Source: Floricoccus penangensis
GTDB taxonomy: Bacteria; Bacillota; Bacilli; Lactobacillales; Streptococcaceae
DNA: 64,000 bases
Direction of reading: 5' to 3'
NCBI RefSeq assembly: GCF_001832885.1
Contig: NZ_MKIQ01000029.1
Span: forward strand, 80,872 to 144,871
This document shows, piece by piece, positions 33,691 through 41,732 of the stretch (within the stretch, counting starts at the first letter, position 1; each line of letters opens with the position of its first letter). The notes below the pieces were generated by a model. The model made no database searches and had not been told where the DNA came from. It saw only the letters and a program-made list of their open reading frames with translations. A program made the translations under genes and the position numbers.

Positions 33691-34902
33691 TTAACGCTCC
33701 TTTCTAATATCAATGAGAATGTCTTCAATCACCTTCTCCTGAAAGTCAGATGGTTTCTGTCCAGTCATTTCCTCATAAAAATTATTGATAGTAACTTCCG
33801 GTGCATTTTGTCCTACATAGGTAGACTTATTTTGACTTTGATTCTTATTATCTTGTGAGCTTTCTTCAAAACTTAATTCTACAATATCCGTACCATAAAT
33901 ATCTTCCAGTCTTGCTCTGATATTTATGCCTTCCATGGCTTTTCGGTCATAATCCTTCAATTGAATACTGTACCATGCAATTTGTCCAGAGTATTTCTTA
34001 TAAAAATCTTTTGAAGTTAAGGTTTCAAAATCTTCATTAAGAACATAAAATGGCTTTTTAACTTTCAAATTAATGAACTTCGTATTAATTTTTCCATCAA
34101 AATCATCAACAATATAAATTCCTTTTTGTGTTGATAGTTTGGCTTCCTTACTGTTGAAAATAACAGGGCTTCCACTATAAACTACTCTTTCAGATGGACT
34201 AGCCTTATGAGTGTGAATATGACCTAATGCAACATAATCGAAGTCTTTGAAAATATCATGTGTCAAAGTGGCAAGGCCTCCAACTGTTGAAGTTGTCTCT
34301 GAAAGCATTAATTGTTTTAACTCATCATCTGATTCTTCACCTTTTTTACTAACAGCAAAGTGAGTCACTAATACATGGTTTTTTCCTTCAACAAAGTGTT
34401 CTCGCATGTCAGAGACTATCCTTCTTACAGCATCAGAAATTTTAGTATATGACTTTACAGTATCATCATCTTCATCGACAATGTTCTTGTAATAAACACG
34501 AGCATCAGATGGATCAATGAAGGGTAAAAGGAAATACTGTGTATCTTCAGTTTCAACTGGCTTCATAGCTTCCTCTATGTTTGTTGAAAGATAAAAATTT
34601 GAGTCAGCAAAAAAATCTCGACCAAAATTCAAGCGCTTTGCTCCATCATGATTTCCTGAAATAGCATAAACAGGAATTTTTTCATTAATAACTAAATCTG
34701 TAAGCATCTCATTAAAAGTAGTAACTGCTTCAACTGACGGAATTGAACGATCATATAAATCACCCGCAATAATTAAAGCATCAACACTCTCATTTTTTGC
34801 TATTTCTTTAATTTGCTCAAAAGCATACTTTTGCTCTTCAAGTAAAGAAAAACCATTAATTGTTCTTCCAATATGCCAGTCAGCTGTATGTAAAAATTTC
34901 AT
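33691..34902 (-). CDS. sbcD: SbcD, nuclease subunit of SbcCD
   Basis: A 403-residue Mre11-type phosphoesterase. The start MKFLHTADWHIGRTINGFSLLEEQ has the metal-binding DxH, then IIAGDLYDRSIPS, ISGNHDGAKRL, VLVTHFAVSK and LGHIHTHK, the five metallophosphatase motifs in order. ATG 34902 behind AAAGGAA is preferred; an in-frame start 57 nt upstream would add an unrelated tail. Promoter: TGGTATAAT at 34940-34948. sbcC follows after 3 nt. Confidence 0.95.
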   Translation of the reverse strand: MKFLHTADWHIGRTINGFSLLEEQKYAFEQIKEIAKNESVDALIIAGDLYDRSIPSVEAVTTFNEMLTDLVINEKIPVYAISGNHDGAKRLNFGRDFFADSNFYLSTNIEEAMKPVETEDTQYFLLPFIDPSDARVYYKNIVDEDDDTVKSYTKISDAVRRIVSDMREHFVEGKNHVLVTHFAVSKKGEESDDELKQLMLSETTSTVGGLATLTHDIFKDFDYVALGHIHTHKASPSERVVYSGSPVIFNSKEAKLSTQKGIYIVDDFDGKINTKFINLKVKKPFYVLNEDFETLTSKDFYKKYSGQIAWYSIQLKDYDRKAMEGINIRARLEDIYGTDIVELSFEESSQDNKNQSQNKSTYVGQNAPEVTINNFYEEMTGQKPSDFQEKVIEDILIDIRKER

Positions 34903-34939
34903 ATAAATTCCTTTCAAACGTTTCAAATTATCTAAGAAT

Positions 34940-34948
34940 ATTATACCA
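34940..34948 (-). promoter_or_regulatory. Extended -10 promoter of sbcDC operon
   Basis: Minus strand TGGTATAAT, 38 nt upstream of sbcD. Confidence 0.55.
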
Positions 34949-34978
34949 TTATCAAACAAGCTCTTTTGTATATATACG

Positions 34979-35006
34979 AAAAAAATCCATCAGATGATGA
35001 ATTTTT
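34979..35006 (-). terminator. Terminator of protein tyrosine phosphatase gene
   Basis: Minus strand AAATTCATC, loop ATCT, GATGGATTT, then a T-run; it lies just past the stop at 35015. Confidence 0.75.
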
Positions 35007-35014
35007 ATTTAATA

Positions 35015-35779
35015 TTAGTTTTCAATATATAATTTAGTAAATTTTTCTCTGTAATCGTTAGGTAAACCTAGACCTAGTGAGAGATAATTTTCAAAGCTAC
35101 CATATTCTTCATTCATAATTTTTATAGCATACTCTAAATACTCAGCTTTAACAGTCAAAGCAATTTTTAAGCCAGCAACTTGTTGGTCATTTAATTTATC
35201 TTTATATTTATTAATTATTTCATCATTAGCTGATTTTCTAGATACATTCGTTTCTAAATAATCCTTCATTATATCGCCATCAGAAACACCAGCCGCCTTC
35301 AGAACTAAATAAGCTGCCCAACCAGTCCTATCTTTCCCTGCAAAACAATGGAAAACAATTGAGTATTTTTCTTCAATTAAATCTTGCAAAAATTTATGAT
35401 AACTATTTTGTGCAGATTCACTAAGTACAATCTCTTCATAAGTTTTATACATAGATTCATCAATATTATCTAAATCAGAGAACATACCTTCAAGCGAGGC
35501 AGATCCCCCATGTTGAATTGAAGCTAATACATCTAAATGTTTATATAATATATCATCAATTTTTGTATCTTCTTCTTTGTTAACCTCTGCTTGACTCCTA
35601 AAATCATAAATTGTTTTTATTTTACAGATATTTTTCAGTAAACCAATTTGTTTTTCATTTAGATTTGTTAGTTGACCACTTCGGAAAAAAATACCTTCTT
35701 GAAGTTTGCCCATTTTAGTTTCATAACCACCAATATCTCTAAAGTTTACTATATTTTTATCTGAATTCTCGTTTGTCAT
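35015..35779 (-). CDS. Protein tyrosine phosphatase, atypical dual-specificity (LipA/PtpB-like)
   Basis: A 254-residue enzyme with the P-loop CFAGKDRTG (in VFHCFAGKDRTGWAAY, near residue 150), the CxxGKDRT form of tyrosine/serine phosphatases related to phosphoinositide phosphatases. The N-terminal NFRDIGGYETKMGKLQEGIFFRSGQL is a family hallmark, where R-S-G begins the conserved core. It would dephosphorylate proteins or lipids; the target is unknown. A lone gene with its own terminator. Confidence 0.87.
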   Translation of the reverse strand: MTNENSDKNIVNFRDIGGYETKMGKLQEGIFFRSGQLTNLNEKQIGLLKNICKIKTIYDFRSQAEVNKEEDTKIDDILYKHLDVLASIQHGGSASLEGMFSDLDNIDESMYKTYEEIVLSESAQNSYHKFLQDLIEEKYSIVFHCFAGKDRTGWAAYLVLKAAGVSDGDIMKDYLETNVSRKSANDEIINKYKDKLNDQQVAGLKIALTVKAEYLEYAIKIMNEEYGSFENYLSLGLGLPNDYREKFTKLYIEN

Positions 35780-35826
35780 TATTATTCCCCCTATCCTATA
35801 TCTTAATGATACTTAAATAACATTCA

Positions 35827-35856
35827 TTGTCAATTATTCTTGTATAGATGTATATA
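35827..35856 (+). promoter_or_regulatory. Promoter and structured leader of YxeA-like gene
   Basis: TTGTCA, 18 nt, TATATA on the plus strand. The leader to ATG 35959 contains two palindromes, TTACAATTCTGTAA (35860-35873) and TCATCCTTGAGGATGA (35882-35897), which could be an operator and an RNA hairpin. Confidence 0.45.
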
Positions 35857-35958
35857 ATCTTACAATTCTGTAAGGTTAAACTCATCCTTGAGGATGATTA
35901 TATAAAGGACTTCTCAAGTTAAAATAAATATATTAATTTAAGAAAGGTTGAAATAATA

Positions 35959-36327
35959 ATGTTCAAAAAAATTTTTATCCCACTTTTTGCTTTGGCACTA
36001 CTTGCATTTGGAGGAGTATATCTATTAGGAGACTCTTCAGGGGAATTCCGTGCGATTGCCGATCAATTAAATCCATTAGTTAAGGAATCTAGTGTATATG
36101 TAAAAACGCAAAAACCTGATTCAGTAAATGGATACGGTACTGCTTCATACACACAAACATCAGCATATGAAGATGGAAAAACTAGAAAAATAACTTTCAA
36201 TGGTATTAGTGAATTAAAAGTTGATAAATATTTAAAATTAACAACAAAAGGTGCTCATGTTGAAACATACGAAGAAATAAGTAAAGATGAAGTTCCAGAA
36301 AAAGCACTAGAAAAAATAGATAAATAA
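35959..36327 (+). CDS. YxeA-like (DUF1093) exported small protein
   Basis: A 122-residue protein with an N-terminal hydrophobic anchor (FKKIFIPLFALALLAFGGVYLLG) and no lipobox. The extracellular domain carries YTQTSAYEDGKTRKITFNG and LKVDKYLKLTTKG, the core pattern of the YxeA/DUF1093 family (OB-like fold, role unknown). Relatives are often near peptide-resistance exporters, but no such neighbour is here. Monocistronic, with a strong terminator. Confidence 0.72.
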   Translation: MFKKIFIPLFALALLAFGGVYLLGDSSGEFRAIADQLNPLVKESSVYVKTQKPDSVNGYGTASYTQTSAYEDGKTRKITFNGISELKVDKYLKLTTKGAHVETYEEISKDEVPEKALEKIDK

Positions 36328-36365
36328 TAAATGGTTGGTTAGGAACTGACCATTTATTATTTTTT
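36323..36365 (+). terminator. Terminator of YxeA-like gene
   Basis: AATAATAAATGGT and ACCATTTATTATT form a 13-bp stem, followed by TTTTTT. It overlaps the stop codon. Confidence 0.88.
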
Positions 36366-36437
36366 ACATAATTTTCATTATAGAAATCATAATTTTACAT
36401 AATTTATTTATATTTTAAAATTGTTTTACATAATTTT
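36362..36437. repeat. Three phased copies of TTTTACATAATTT
   Basis: The 13-mer begins at 36362, 36393 and 36424, exactly 31 bp apart, with unrelated sequence between copies. The last copy overlaps the metH stop codon region. Confidence 0.8.
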
Positions 36438-38834
36438 TGATTGTCTATCTTTAAAAAATTCTTGTGCTATCTTAACTGAGTCCATTGCATCCTTAGCGTA
36501 GTAATCTGCCCCAACAAATTCACGATATTCTTCATTTAAAACTGCTCCTCCGACCATAAATTTACAATCTAAATTGGCAAGTTTCACTTGTGTGATTGTT
36601 TCTTTCATATTTTGCATTGTTGTAGTCATTAATGCACTTAAACCAACTAGCTTGATATCTTGTTCTTTGATTGTAGAAACAACTTTGCTAATAGGTACAT
36701 CTTTTCCTAAATCAACAACATCAAAGCCATAATTTTCTAAAATCATTTTTACAATGTTTTTACCAATATCATGAATATCACCTTCAACAGTTGCAAGCAA
36801 GATTTTTCCTTGTTTTTCATCAGTTTGTTCATTACGAGCCATAAAGTCCTTGAGCACTTCCTGGGCTTGCTTGACTGCATCAGCTGATTGCATTAGTTGT
36901 GGTAAAAATAAAGTCCCTTTTTCAAATTTAGCTCCAACCTCATCTAGAGCTGGTACAAATTCTTGATTAACAATTTCTAGCGGAGTAAGATTTTTTAATA
37001 ACTCTTTTGTTTTTGAAGGTGTCTCATCTTTTCTGCCTTGCAAAATCATTTGCTTAAGACTGTCGTCAGAAAATGAAATTTCCTTCTTCAACCCGTTTAA
37101 ATCTTTACTAGATTTTTGGCTAACAATAGATACATTTTGATTATTTTCAATATAAAATGCTGAATCTTTATCCTGATTATTTATAACTCTTAAGCTTGAA
37201 ACTGTCGACATCATAATATCTGACATTGGATTCATAATTGGGGCCGAGAGGCCTGCGCCAACAGCAGCAGCTAGAAATGTACTATTTAATAATCCACGAT
37301 TTGGTAAACCAAAGGATACATTTGAAATCCCCGCAACTGAATGGACTTCTAATTCTTCCTTAAGCAATTTCAAAGTATCAATTGTTACTTGTACTTGCTC
37401 CTGTTGAGCAGATGCAGTAAGAACAAGTGGATCAATTAAAATATCTTCTTTTTCTATACCATATTCAGATGCCTTCTTAATAATTCTTTTCGCTATAGCC
37501 ACTCTTTTCTCTGCAGTATCTGGAATTCCATTTTCATCTAGCGCCAAGCCCAATACTAAAGCTCCATATTTTTTAGCAATCGGAAAGATTTCTTCCATTA
37601 CTGATTCTTTACCATTTACTGAATTAATTAGAGGTCGCCCATTATATTGTCTAACTCCTGCTTCAATTGCCTTAATTGAAGAACTATCAATTTGTAAAGG
37701 AGTTGTGACAATACCTTGAAGTTCACGGACAGCTTTTATCATCATTTGGGCTTCATCAATTTCTGGTAGCCCTACATTGACATCAAGAATATCAGCACCA
37801 ACATCTACTTGATCAATTGCTTCCTTAAGAATGTATGAAAAATCTTCCTGTCTTATAGCCTCCTGTAAGCGTTTCTTCCCAGTAGGATTCAGTCTCTCTC
37901 CAATAATTGTCAATTTCTTATCTAAGATTACCGTTTCAGCAGCGGATGTTACTGCAGTAACAGTTTTCGGACTAGTAATTACAGGTGTTTTATCTTGAAG
38001 GAGATATTTAATACTTTTAATAAAATCAGGAGTAGTTCCACAACACCCACCAAAAACACGAACTCCTAAATCTGCCATTTTGGCAACATACTCAACATAT
38101 TCTGCTACATCAATTCGATAGACAGTTTGACCATCTTCCATTTGAGGAAGTCCAGCATTAGCTTGGACAATTACGGGTACTTTTGCATATTCTATAATTT
38201 GTTCAACAATTGGGAGAAGTTCCTTTGGTCCTAAAGAACAATTGAGTCCAAGAGCTGTTACTCCAAGTGACTGAAGAGTTAAGGTAGCAGTCACTGGGTC
38301 TGTACCGACAAAAGTTCGACCATCTTCTTGGAAGGTCATAGTAACAAAGATGGGAAGATTAGTATTTTCTTTTATTGCAAGAATAGCTGCTTTCGTTTCT
38401 AATAAATCAGACATTGTCTCTAATATTATCAAATCTGCTCCAGAATTCTCAGCAACAACTGCTTGCTCTTTAAACATATCATAGGCATTATCAAAGCTTA
38501 AAGTACCATATGGAGACATTAACTGTCCAATTGGTCCAATATCATAGGCAACGTACTTTGCTCCAGCATCACGCGCTAGCTTAACAGAGGCTTCAATTAT
38601 TTTAGGCAAATCTTTTTGTTCTATTTTATGTCTATTTGCTTGAAAGCTATTTGTTGTAATGATATCAGCACCAGCATCAATATATCTTTTGTGGATACTT
38701 TTAATAACTTCTGGATGCTCTAAATTAAAAAATTCAGGTTGCCCACCTACTGGTAGTCCCTCTTTTTGGAGCATCGTCCCCATAGCACCATCAAATAATA
38801 AAAAGTTGTCCCTTAAATCTTCTCTTAAACCCAT
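36426..38834 (-). CDS. metH: Cobalamin-dependent methionine synthase MetH, without reactivation domain
   Basis: An 802-residue protein with three modules. Residues 1-290 are the homocysteine methyltransferase barrel (FDGAMGTMLQ, zinc Cys in NCSLGP near 205 and GGCCGT near 266). Residues 305-560 are the methyl-THF pterin-binding barrel (IIGERLNPTGKK, DVNVGLPEIDE). Residues 600-800 are the B12 module with cap and the cobalt-ligand motif EGDIHDIGKN near 686. It transfers methyl from methyl-THF to homocysteine via methylcobalamin. The C-terminal AdoMet reactivation domain of E. coli MetH (about 330 residues) is missing and is encoded by the gene directly upstream. Confidence 0.95.
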   Translation of the reverse strand: MGLREDLRDNFLLFDGAMGTMLQKEGLPVGGQPEFFNLEHPEVIKSIHKRYIDAGADIITTNSFQANRHKIEQKDLPKIIEASVKLARDAGAKYVAYDIGPIGQLMSPYGTLSFDNAYDMFKEQAVVAENSGADLIILETMSDLLETKAAILAIKENTNLPIFVTMTFQEDGRTFVGTDPVTATLTLQSLGVTALGLNCSLGPKELLPIVEQIIEYAKVPVIVQANAGLPQMEDGQTVYRIDVAEYVEYVAKMADLGVRVFGGCCGTTPDFIKSIKYLLQDKTPVITSPKTVTAVTSAAETVILDKKLTIIGERLNPTGKKRLQEAIRQEDFSYILKEAIDQVDVGADILDVNVGLPEIDEAQMMIKAVRELQGIVTTPLQIDSSSIKAIEAGVRQYNGRPLINSVNGKESVMEEIFPIAKKYGALVLGLALDENGIPDTAEKRVAIAKRIIKKASEYGIEKEDILIDPLVLTASAQQEQVQVTIDTLKLLKEELEVHSVAGISNVSFGLPNRGLLNSTFLAAAVGAGLSAPIMNPMSDIMMSTVSSLRVINNQDKDSAFYIENNQNVSIVSQKSSKDLNGLKKEISFSDDSLKQMILQGRKDETPSKTKELLKNLTPLEIVNQEFVPALDEVGAKFEKGTLFLPQLMQSADAVKQAQEVLKDFMARNEQTDEKQGKILLATVEGDIHDIGKNIVKMILENYGFDVVDLGKDVPISKVVSTIKEQDIKLVGLSALMTTTMQNMKETITQVKLANLDCKFMVGGAVLNEEYREFVGADYYAKDAMDSVKIAQEFFKDRQSKIM

Positions 38835-38837
38835 CTT

Positions 38838-39512
38838 CTACCCTCCTATACGAAAATTACAGTCTTCCATCTCACATGATAAACACTTATTTTGCTTTCT
38901 TTTAGGCAAAGCCAACTCCTTATCCTCAAAAAGCCCTATAATAGCTGTAACAGACTTTCTTGGAATCATAAGCATTGTATCAGTCAGGCTAATTCCAAGC
39001 TTAGTGTCAGCCTTTATAGTCTTCAAAAACGTTGGTTGAATTGCAAGTGGCAAATCACCATATCCTGGACTAAATCTTCTATTTAAAGTCAAACCTTCAT
39101 CACGTACACTGACTTCAATATCACACTCCGCAAGGTCACAAAGCTTTTCAATAAATTCCGTACATGATGCGTCCAAAACCAAAGAACGGGTTAAATCAAT
39201 AATCTCATAACGACGAATTACCTGTTCAATTTCAATCCCCAAAGTAGTCGCAAGCAAAGCAACCTTTTTAGCATATCTCAAATGTTTATAAATAGAATTA
39301 CCAGTTAGTACAAGATTAGTCCCATCAACAATAATCGTTTTATTTTCTTCGTCAGGGTGACAAAAGAAAATTTGATACATATATCTCGGATTTGATGCTT
39401 CTTGAACCTCGACAATCTCTTTCTCTATTAAATCATCAATATCATCAGATAATTCATGACTTCTTTTATAACCCAAATATCTTAATATTTCTTTTTTATT
39501 TAACTTAAGCAT
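38838..39512 (-). CDS. Stand-alone MetH activation-domain protein
   Basis: A 224-residue protein resembling the AdoMet-binding reactivation domain of methionine synthase. RFSPGYGDLPLAIQPTFL near residue 150 is the family AdoMet motif (RxSPGYGxxPL), and MLMIPRKSVTAIIGL follows. LLATTLGIEIEQVIRRYEIIDLTRSLVLDA is the helical part. It ends with a Cys cluster, CLSCEMEDC. It should help methylate oxidised cob(II)alamin in MetH. It precedes metH with a 3-nt gap, so the enzyme is split over two genes, as known from Thermotoga and some clostridia. Confidence 0.85.
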   Translation of the reverse strand: MLKLNKKEILRYLGYKRSHELSDDIDDLIEKEIVEVQEASNPRYMYQIFFCHPDEENKTIIVDGTNLVLTGNSIYKHLRYAKKVALLATTLGIEIEQVIRRYEIIDLTRSLVLDASCTEFIEKLCDLAECDIEVSVRDEGLTLNRRFSPGYGDLPLAIQPTFLKTIKADTKLGISLTDTMLMIPRKSVTAIIGLFEDKELALPKRKQNKCLSCEMEDCNFRIGG

Positions 39513-39638
39513 AATATATTTATCCTTGGTTTTGTAATTTTATTTTGTAAAAAATTCTTTAACTAATCGAATTTAATAATTTCAAAAATCTTCAAATAAT
39601 TTAGATTAAACAGCTTCCTAGAAAGCTATTTTAATTTC

Positions 39639-39647
39639 TGATATACT
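39639..39647 (+). promoter_or_regulatory. Extended -10 promoter of GNAT gene
   Basis: TGATATACT, an extended -10, 42 nt upstream of ATG 39689. Confidence 0.5.
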
Positions 39648-39667
39648 ATCTAAGACAATCTTAGATA
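39647..39667. promoter_or_regulatory. Perfect inverted repeat at the GNAT start site
   Basis: TATCTAAG, 5 nt, CTTAGATA: 8-bp perfect arms starting at the last base of the -10 and covering the expected start of transcription. An operator-like position. Confidence 0.55.
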
Positions 39668-39688
39668 TAAAAAGTGAGGTTTTATAAA

Positions 39689-40219
39689 ATGAAAATCGTT
39701 TCTATTGATAATTCAACAAAAGATTACTGGGAAAAAACATATATTGAAGCTTTTCCACCTGAAGAAAGACTTCCATTTGAACAATTAGTCAAGATGACCA
39801 ATGACAATGACCATATTCATCTATCAATTATAAAGAAAGATGAAGAAAATGTTGGAATCCTCTTCCATGGTGAACTTTCTGATACTGAAGCTTACGTCTT
39901 CTTCTTCGCAATTGATAATAAATTCCGTAATGGCGGGTATGGTACTAAAATCCTAAGTATGCTCAAGGAGAGATTTCCTGATGGTATTATACTTGAAAGT
40001 GAAGAACTTGGTCTTGCTGATTCAGATAATGAAGAACAACGACTTAGACGTTACAATTTCTATTTGAGAAATGGTTTCAAAGATTCAAAACATTTGATGA
40101 AAATATATGATTTATCATTTCATATTTTAACAACTGGTAGTGAAGATACCTTCAAAAAATATCAAAAATTTCTCAATGATATTCAGCCAGAAGCATGGTT
40201 TACTGAAGAAAACAATTAA
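39689..40219 (+). CDS. GNAT-family N-acetyltransferase
   Basis: A 176-residue GNAT protein. FAIDNKFRNGGYGTKILSML is motif A (RxxGxG, acetyl-CoA binding) near residue 85, and RRYNFYLRNGFKDSKHLMKI is motif B. The start at ATG 39689 has GAGG nine nt upstream; a GTG at 39674 would be in the Shine-Dalgarno region and is rejected. Substrate unknown. It diverges from the metH operon. Confidence 0.78.
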   Translation: MKIVSIDNSTKDYWEKTYIEAFPPEERLPFEQLVKMTNDNDHIHLSIIKKDEENVGILFHGELSDTEAYVFFFAIDNKFRNGGYGTKILSMLKERFPDGIILESEELGLADSDNEEQRLRRYNFYLRNGFKDSKHLMKIYDLSFHILTTGSEDTFKKYQKFLNDIQPEAWFTEENN

Positions 40220-40293
40220 AAGAAAAGACTAATTTGCTAAATTTTTAAATTCAATATGCCAAACATTATCTTTTCTTTATAAGCTTTATCTTT

Positions 40294-40770
40294 TTATGAT
40301 AAACGCTTATTTTTTTTGTTCATTTTTCGGTAAAAATAGAAAAGTTGTGGAGGTAATTCATATCCAATTGCGATACCAAAAGAAATCGCAATGGCAGATT
40401 TAAGTACTGTTACTGCTAGGCTAGATGCGCTTACGCCCCCCTCGTTATTGGTAAAGAAGGCATATGTGAATTTATAGAGGCCTAGTCCTGGTGCTAAACA
40501 AAAAATTCCACATAGTAAGAAAATTGTAACAGGTGCTTTAAGTTTATATGATATCTCTCTTGAGAGGTATAAAAGTATCAAAGATGAGACAAAAAGCGCT
40601 ATTACAGGAGTATTAAAAGTATAAAGTACAAATAAATAAATCATCCATCCTGCCGCACCAATAAAGCCACTATATATATAATATTTCTTGGGTACTTCAA
40701 AAATAACTGCAAAGGATATTGTTCCTAAAAAGGCTGCTATAAATTGTAATAATAAATTCACTTTATCCAC
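40294..40770 (-). CDS. Threonine/serine exporter-like subunit, short (COG3610)
   Basis: A 158-residue membrane protein with four or five helices, the second half of a split ThrE-type exporter. LKSAIAISFGIAIGYELPPQLFYF near the C-terminus is typical. It starts with GTG immediately after the TAG of the larger subunit gene, indicating coupled translation. The pair likely exports threonine, serine or a related small acid. Confidence 0.78.
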   Translation of the reverse strand: MDKVNLLLQFIAAFLGTISFAVIFEVPKKYYIYSGFIGAAGWMIYLFVLYTFNTPVIALFVSSLILLYLSREISYKLKAPVTIFLLCGIFCLAPGLGLYKFTYAFFTNNEGGVSASSLAVTVLKSAIAISFGIAIGYELPPQLFYFYRKMNKKNKRLS

Positions 40771-41529
40771 CTATATCCATTCTGCGACTCTTAGAACAAT
40801 ACCGACACCCACTGAGATTGCAGCTGAGGTCATCACAGCGTCCATCAGCATACCAGCTCCTGATAAGTAGTCTTCGTCAAAGAGATAGCGTATAGAATTA
40901 ACCATGGCAACTCCCGGTAATAGAGAAATAATGCCTCCAGCTATCAAACTTGACAGATTGAATGTTGGTGAAATATAAACCATTACGCAAGCTAGAACAC
41001 TTACTAAAATGCTACCAGAAAGATTGATTAGAAAATCTGTTAAATTGGTTTTAGGAAGAATATACAATATATAAAAACCCAATATTGCTCCTAAAAAAAA
41101 GGCTCCTGCAGCATCCCATAAACTTGATGCAAATAAATAACCGAAAGTTGAACTACCTAAGGCATATGCTGCTAATTTCGACCTATTGGATGCATAGTTA
41201 CTATCCTTGATTTCATCAAGTCTTTTCTTTGCACCTTCAAAATCTATTTTATCTTCTACAATATCGCGTGATAATACATTTATTGCTTCAATTCTTCCAA
41301 GATTAATCGGTGAAATAGGTATTTCCTTTACTTTGGCTTGAAGGCTTTCATCACCATTTTGAAGTGACATCATCAAACCATTGATCATAATAAAGGCATC
41401 GAAGCCTTCTAATTCATATTTTTTCGAAAGATAATTTACAGTGCTTTCTACTCGTTTAATTTCTGCTCCATTCTCAAGAGACACTTCTGCCAGCCTGAAA
41501 ATAAAAAAGAAATATTTTCTTTTATCCAT
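40771..41529 (-). CDS. Threonine/serine exporter-like subunit, large (DUF1212, COG2966)
   Basis: A 252-residue protein. Residues 1-115 form the soluble domain with ENGAEIKRVESTVNYL and DAFIMINGLMMSL. The rest holds about five helices with AAGAFFLGAILGFYILYI and SLIAGGIISLLPGVAMVNSIRYLFDEDYLSGAGML. This matches the N-terminal half of ThrE (DUF1212). It is upstream of and contiguous with its partner. Confidence 0.82.
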   Translation of the reverse strand: MDKRKYFFFIFRLAEVSLENGAEIKRVESTVNYLSKKYELEGFDAFIMINGLMMSLQNGDESLQAKVKEIPISPINLGRIEAINVLSRDIVEDKIDFEGAKKRLDEIKDSNYASNRSKLAAYALGSSTFGYLFASSLWDAAGAFFLGAILGFYILYILPKTNLTDFLINLSGSILVSVLACVMVYISPTFNLSSLIAGGIISLLPGVAMVNSIRYLFDEDYLSGAGMLMDAVMTSAAISVGVGIVLRVAEWI

Positions 41530-41699
41530 TAATATTCCTCTTAAAATTCTTATACTAAATTATATCAAAATAAGACTTGCTATACCATGCTACAAAGGCA
41601 GTTTTACATAAAATTAATCTTTTAAATTTTATAACTTATGTCTATAAAGCAACAAGGAAATTTCAGTGTAACAGAATATTTATTAGAATTTAAACGTAC

Positions 41700-41725
41700 A
41701 AAAAAAGTGAACCGAAGCTCACTTT
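41700..41725 (-). terminator. Terminator of PTS permease gene
   Basis: Minus strand GTGA-GCTTCGGT-TCAC stem extended by A-T pairs, followed by seven T. Confidence 0.78.
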
Positions 41726-41732
41726 CCTATTA

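Noticed and set aside
34905..34925. Palindrome TTTGAAACGTTTGAAA upstream of sbcD as a cre site
   Set aside because: The CG is shifted by one base relative to the cre consensus and the spacing of conserved bases does not fit.
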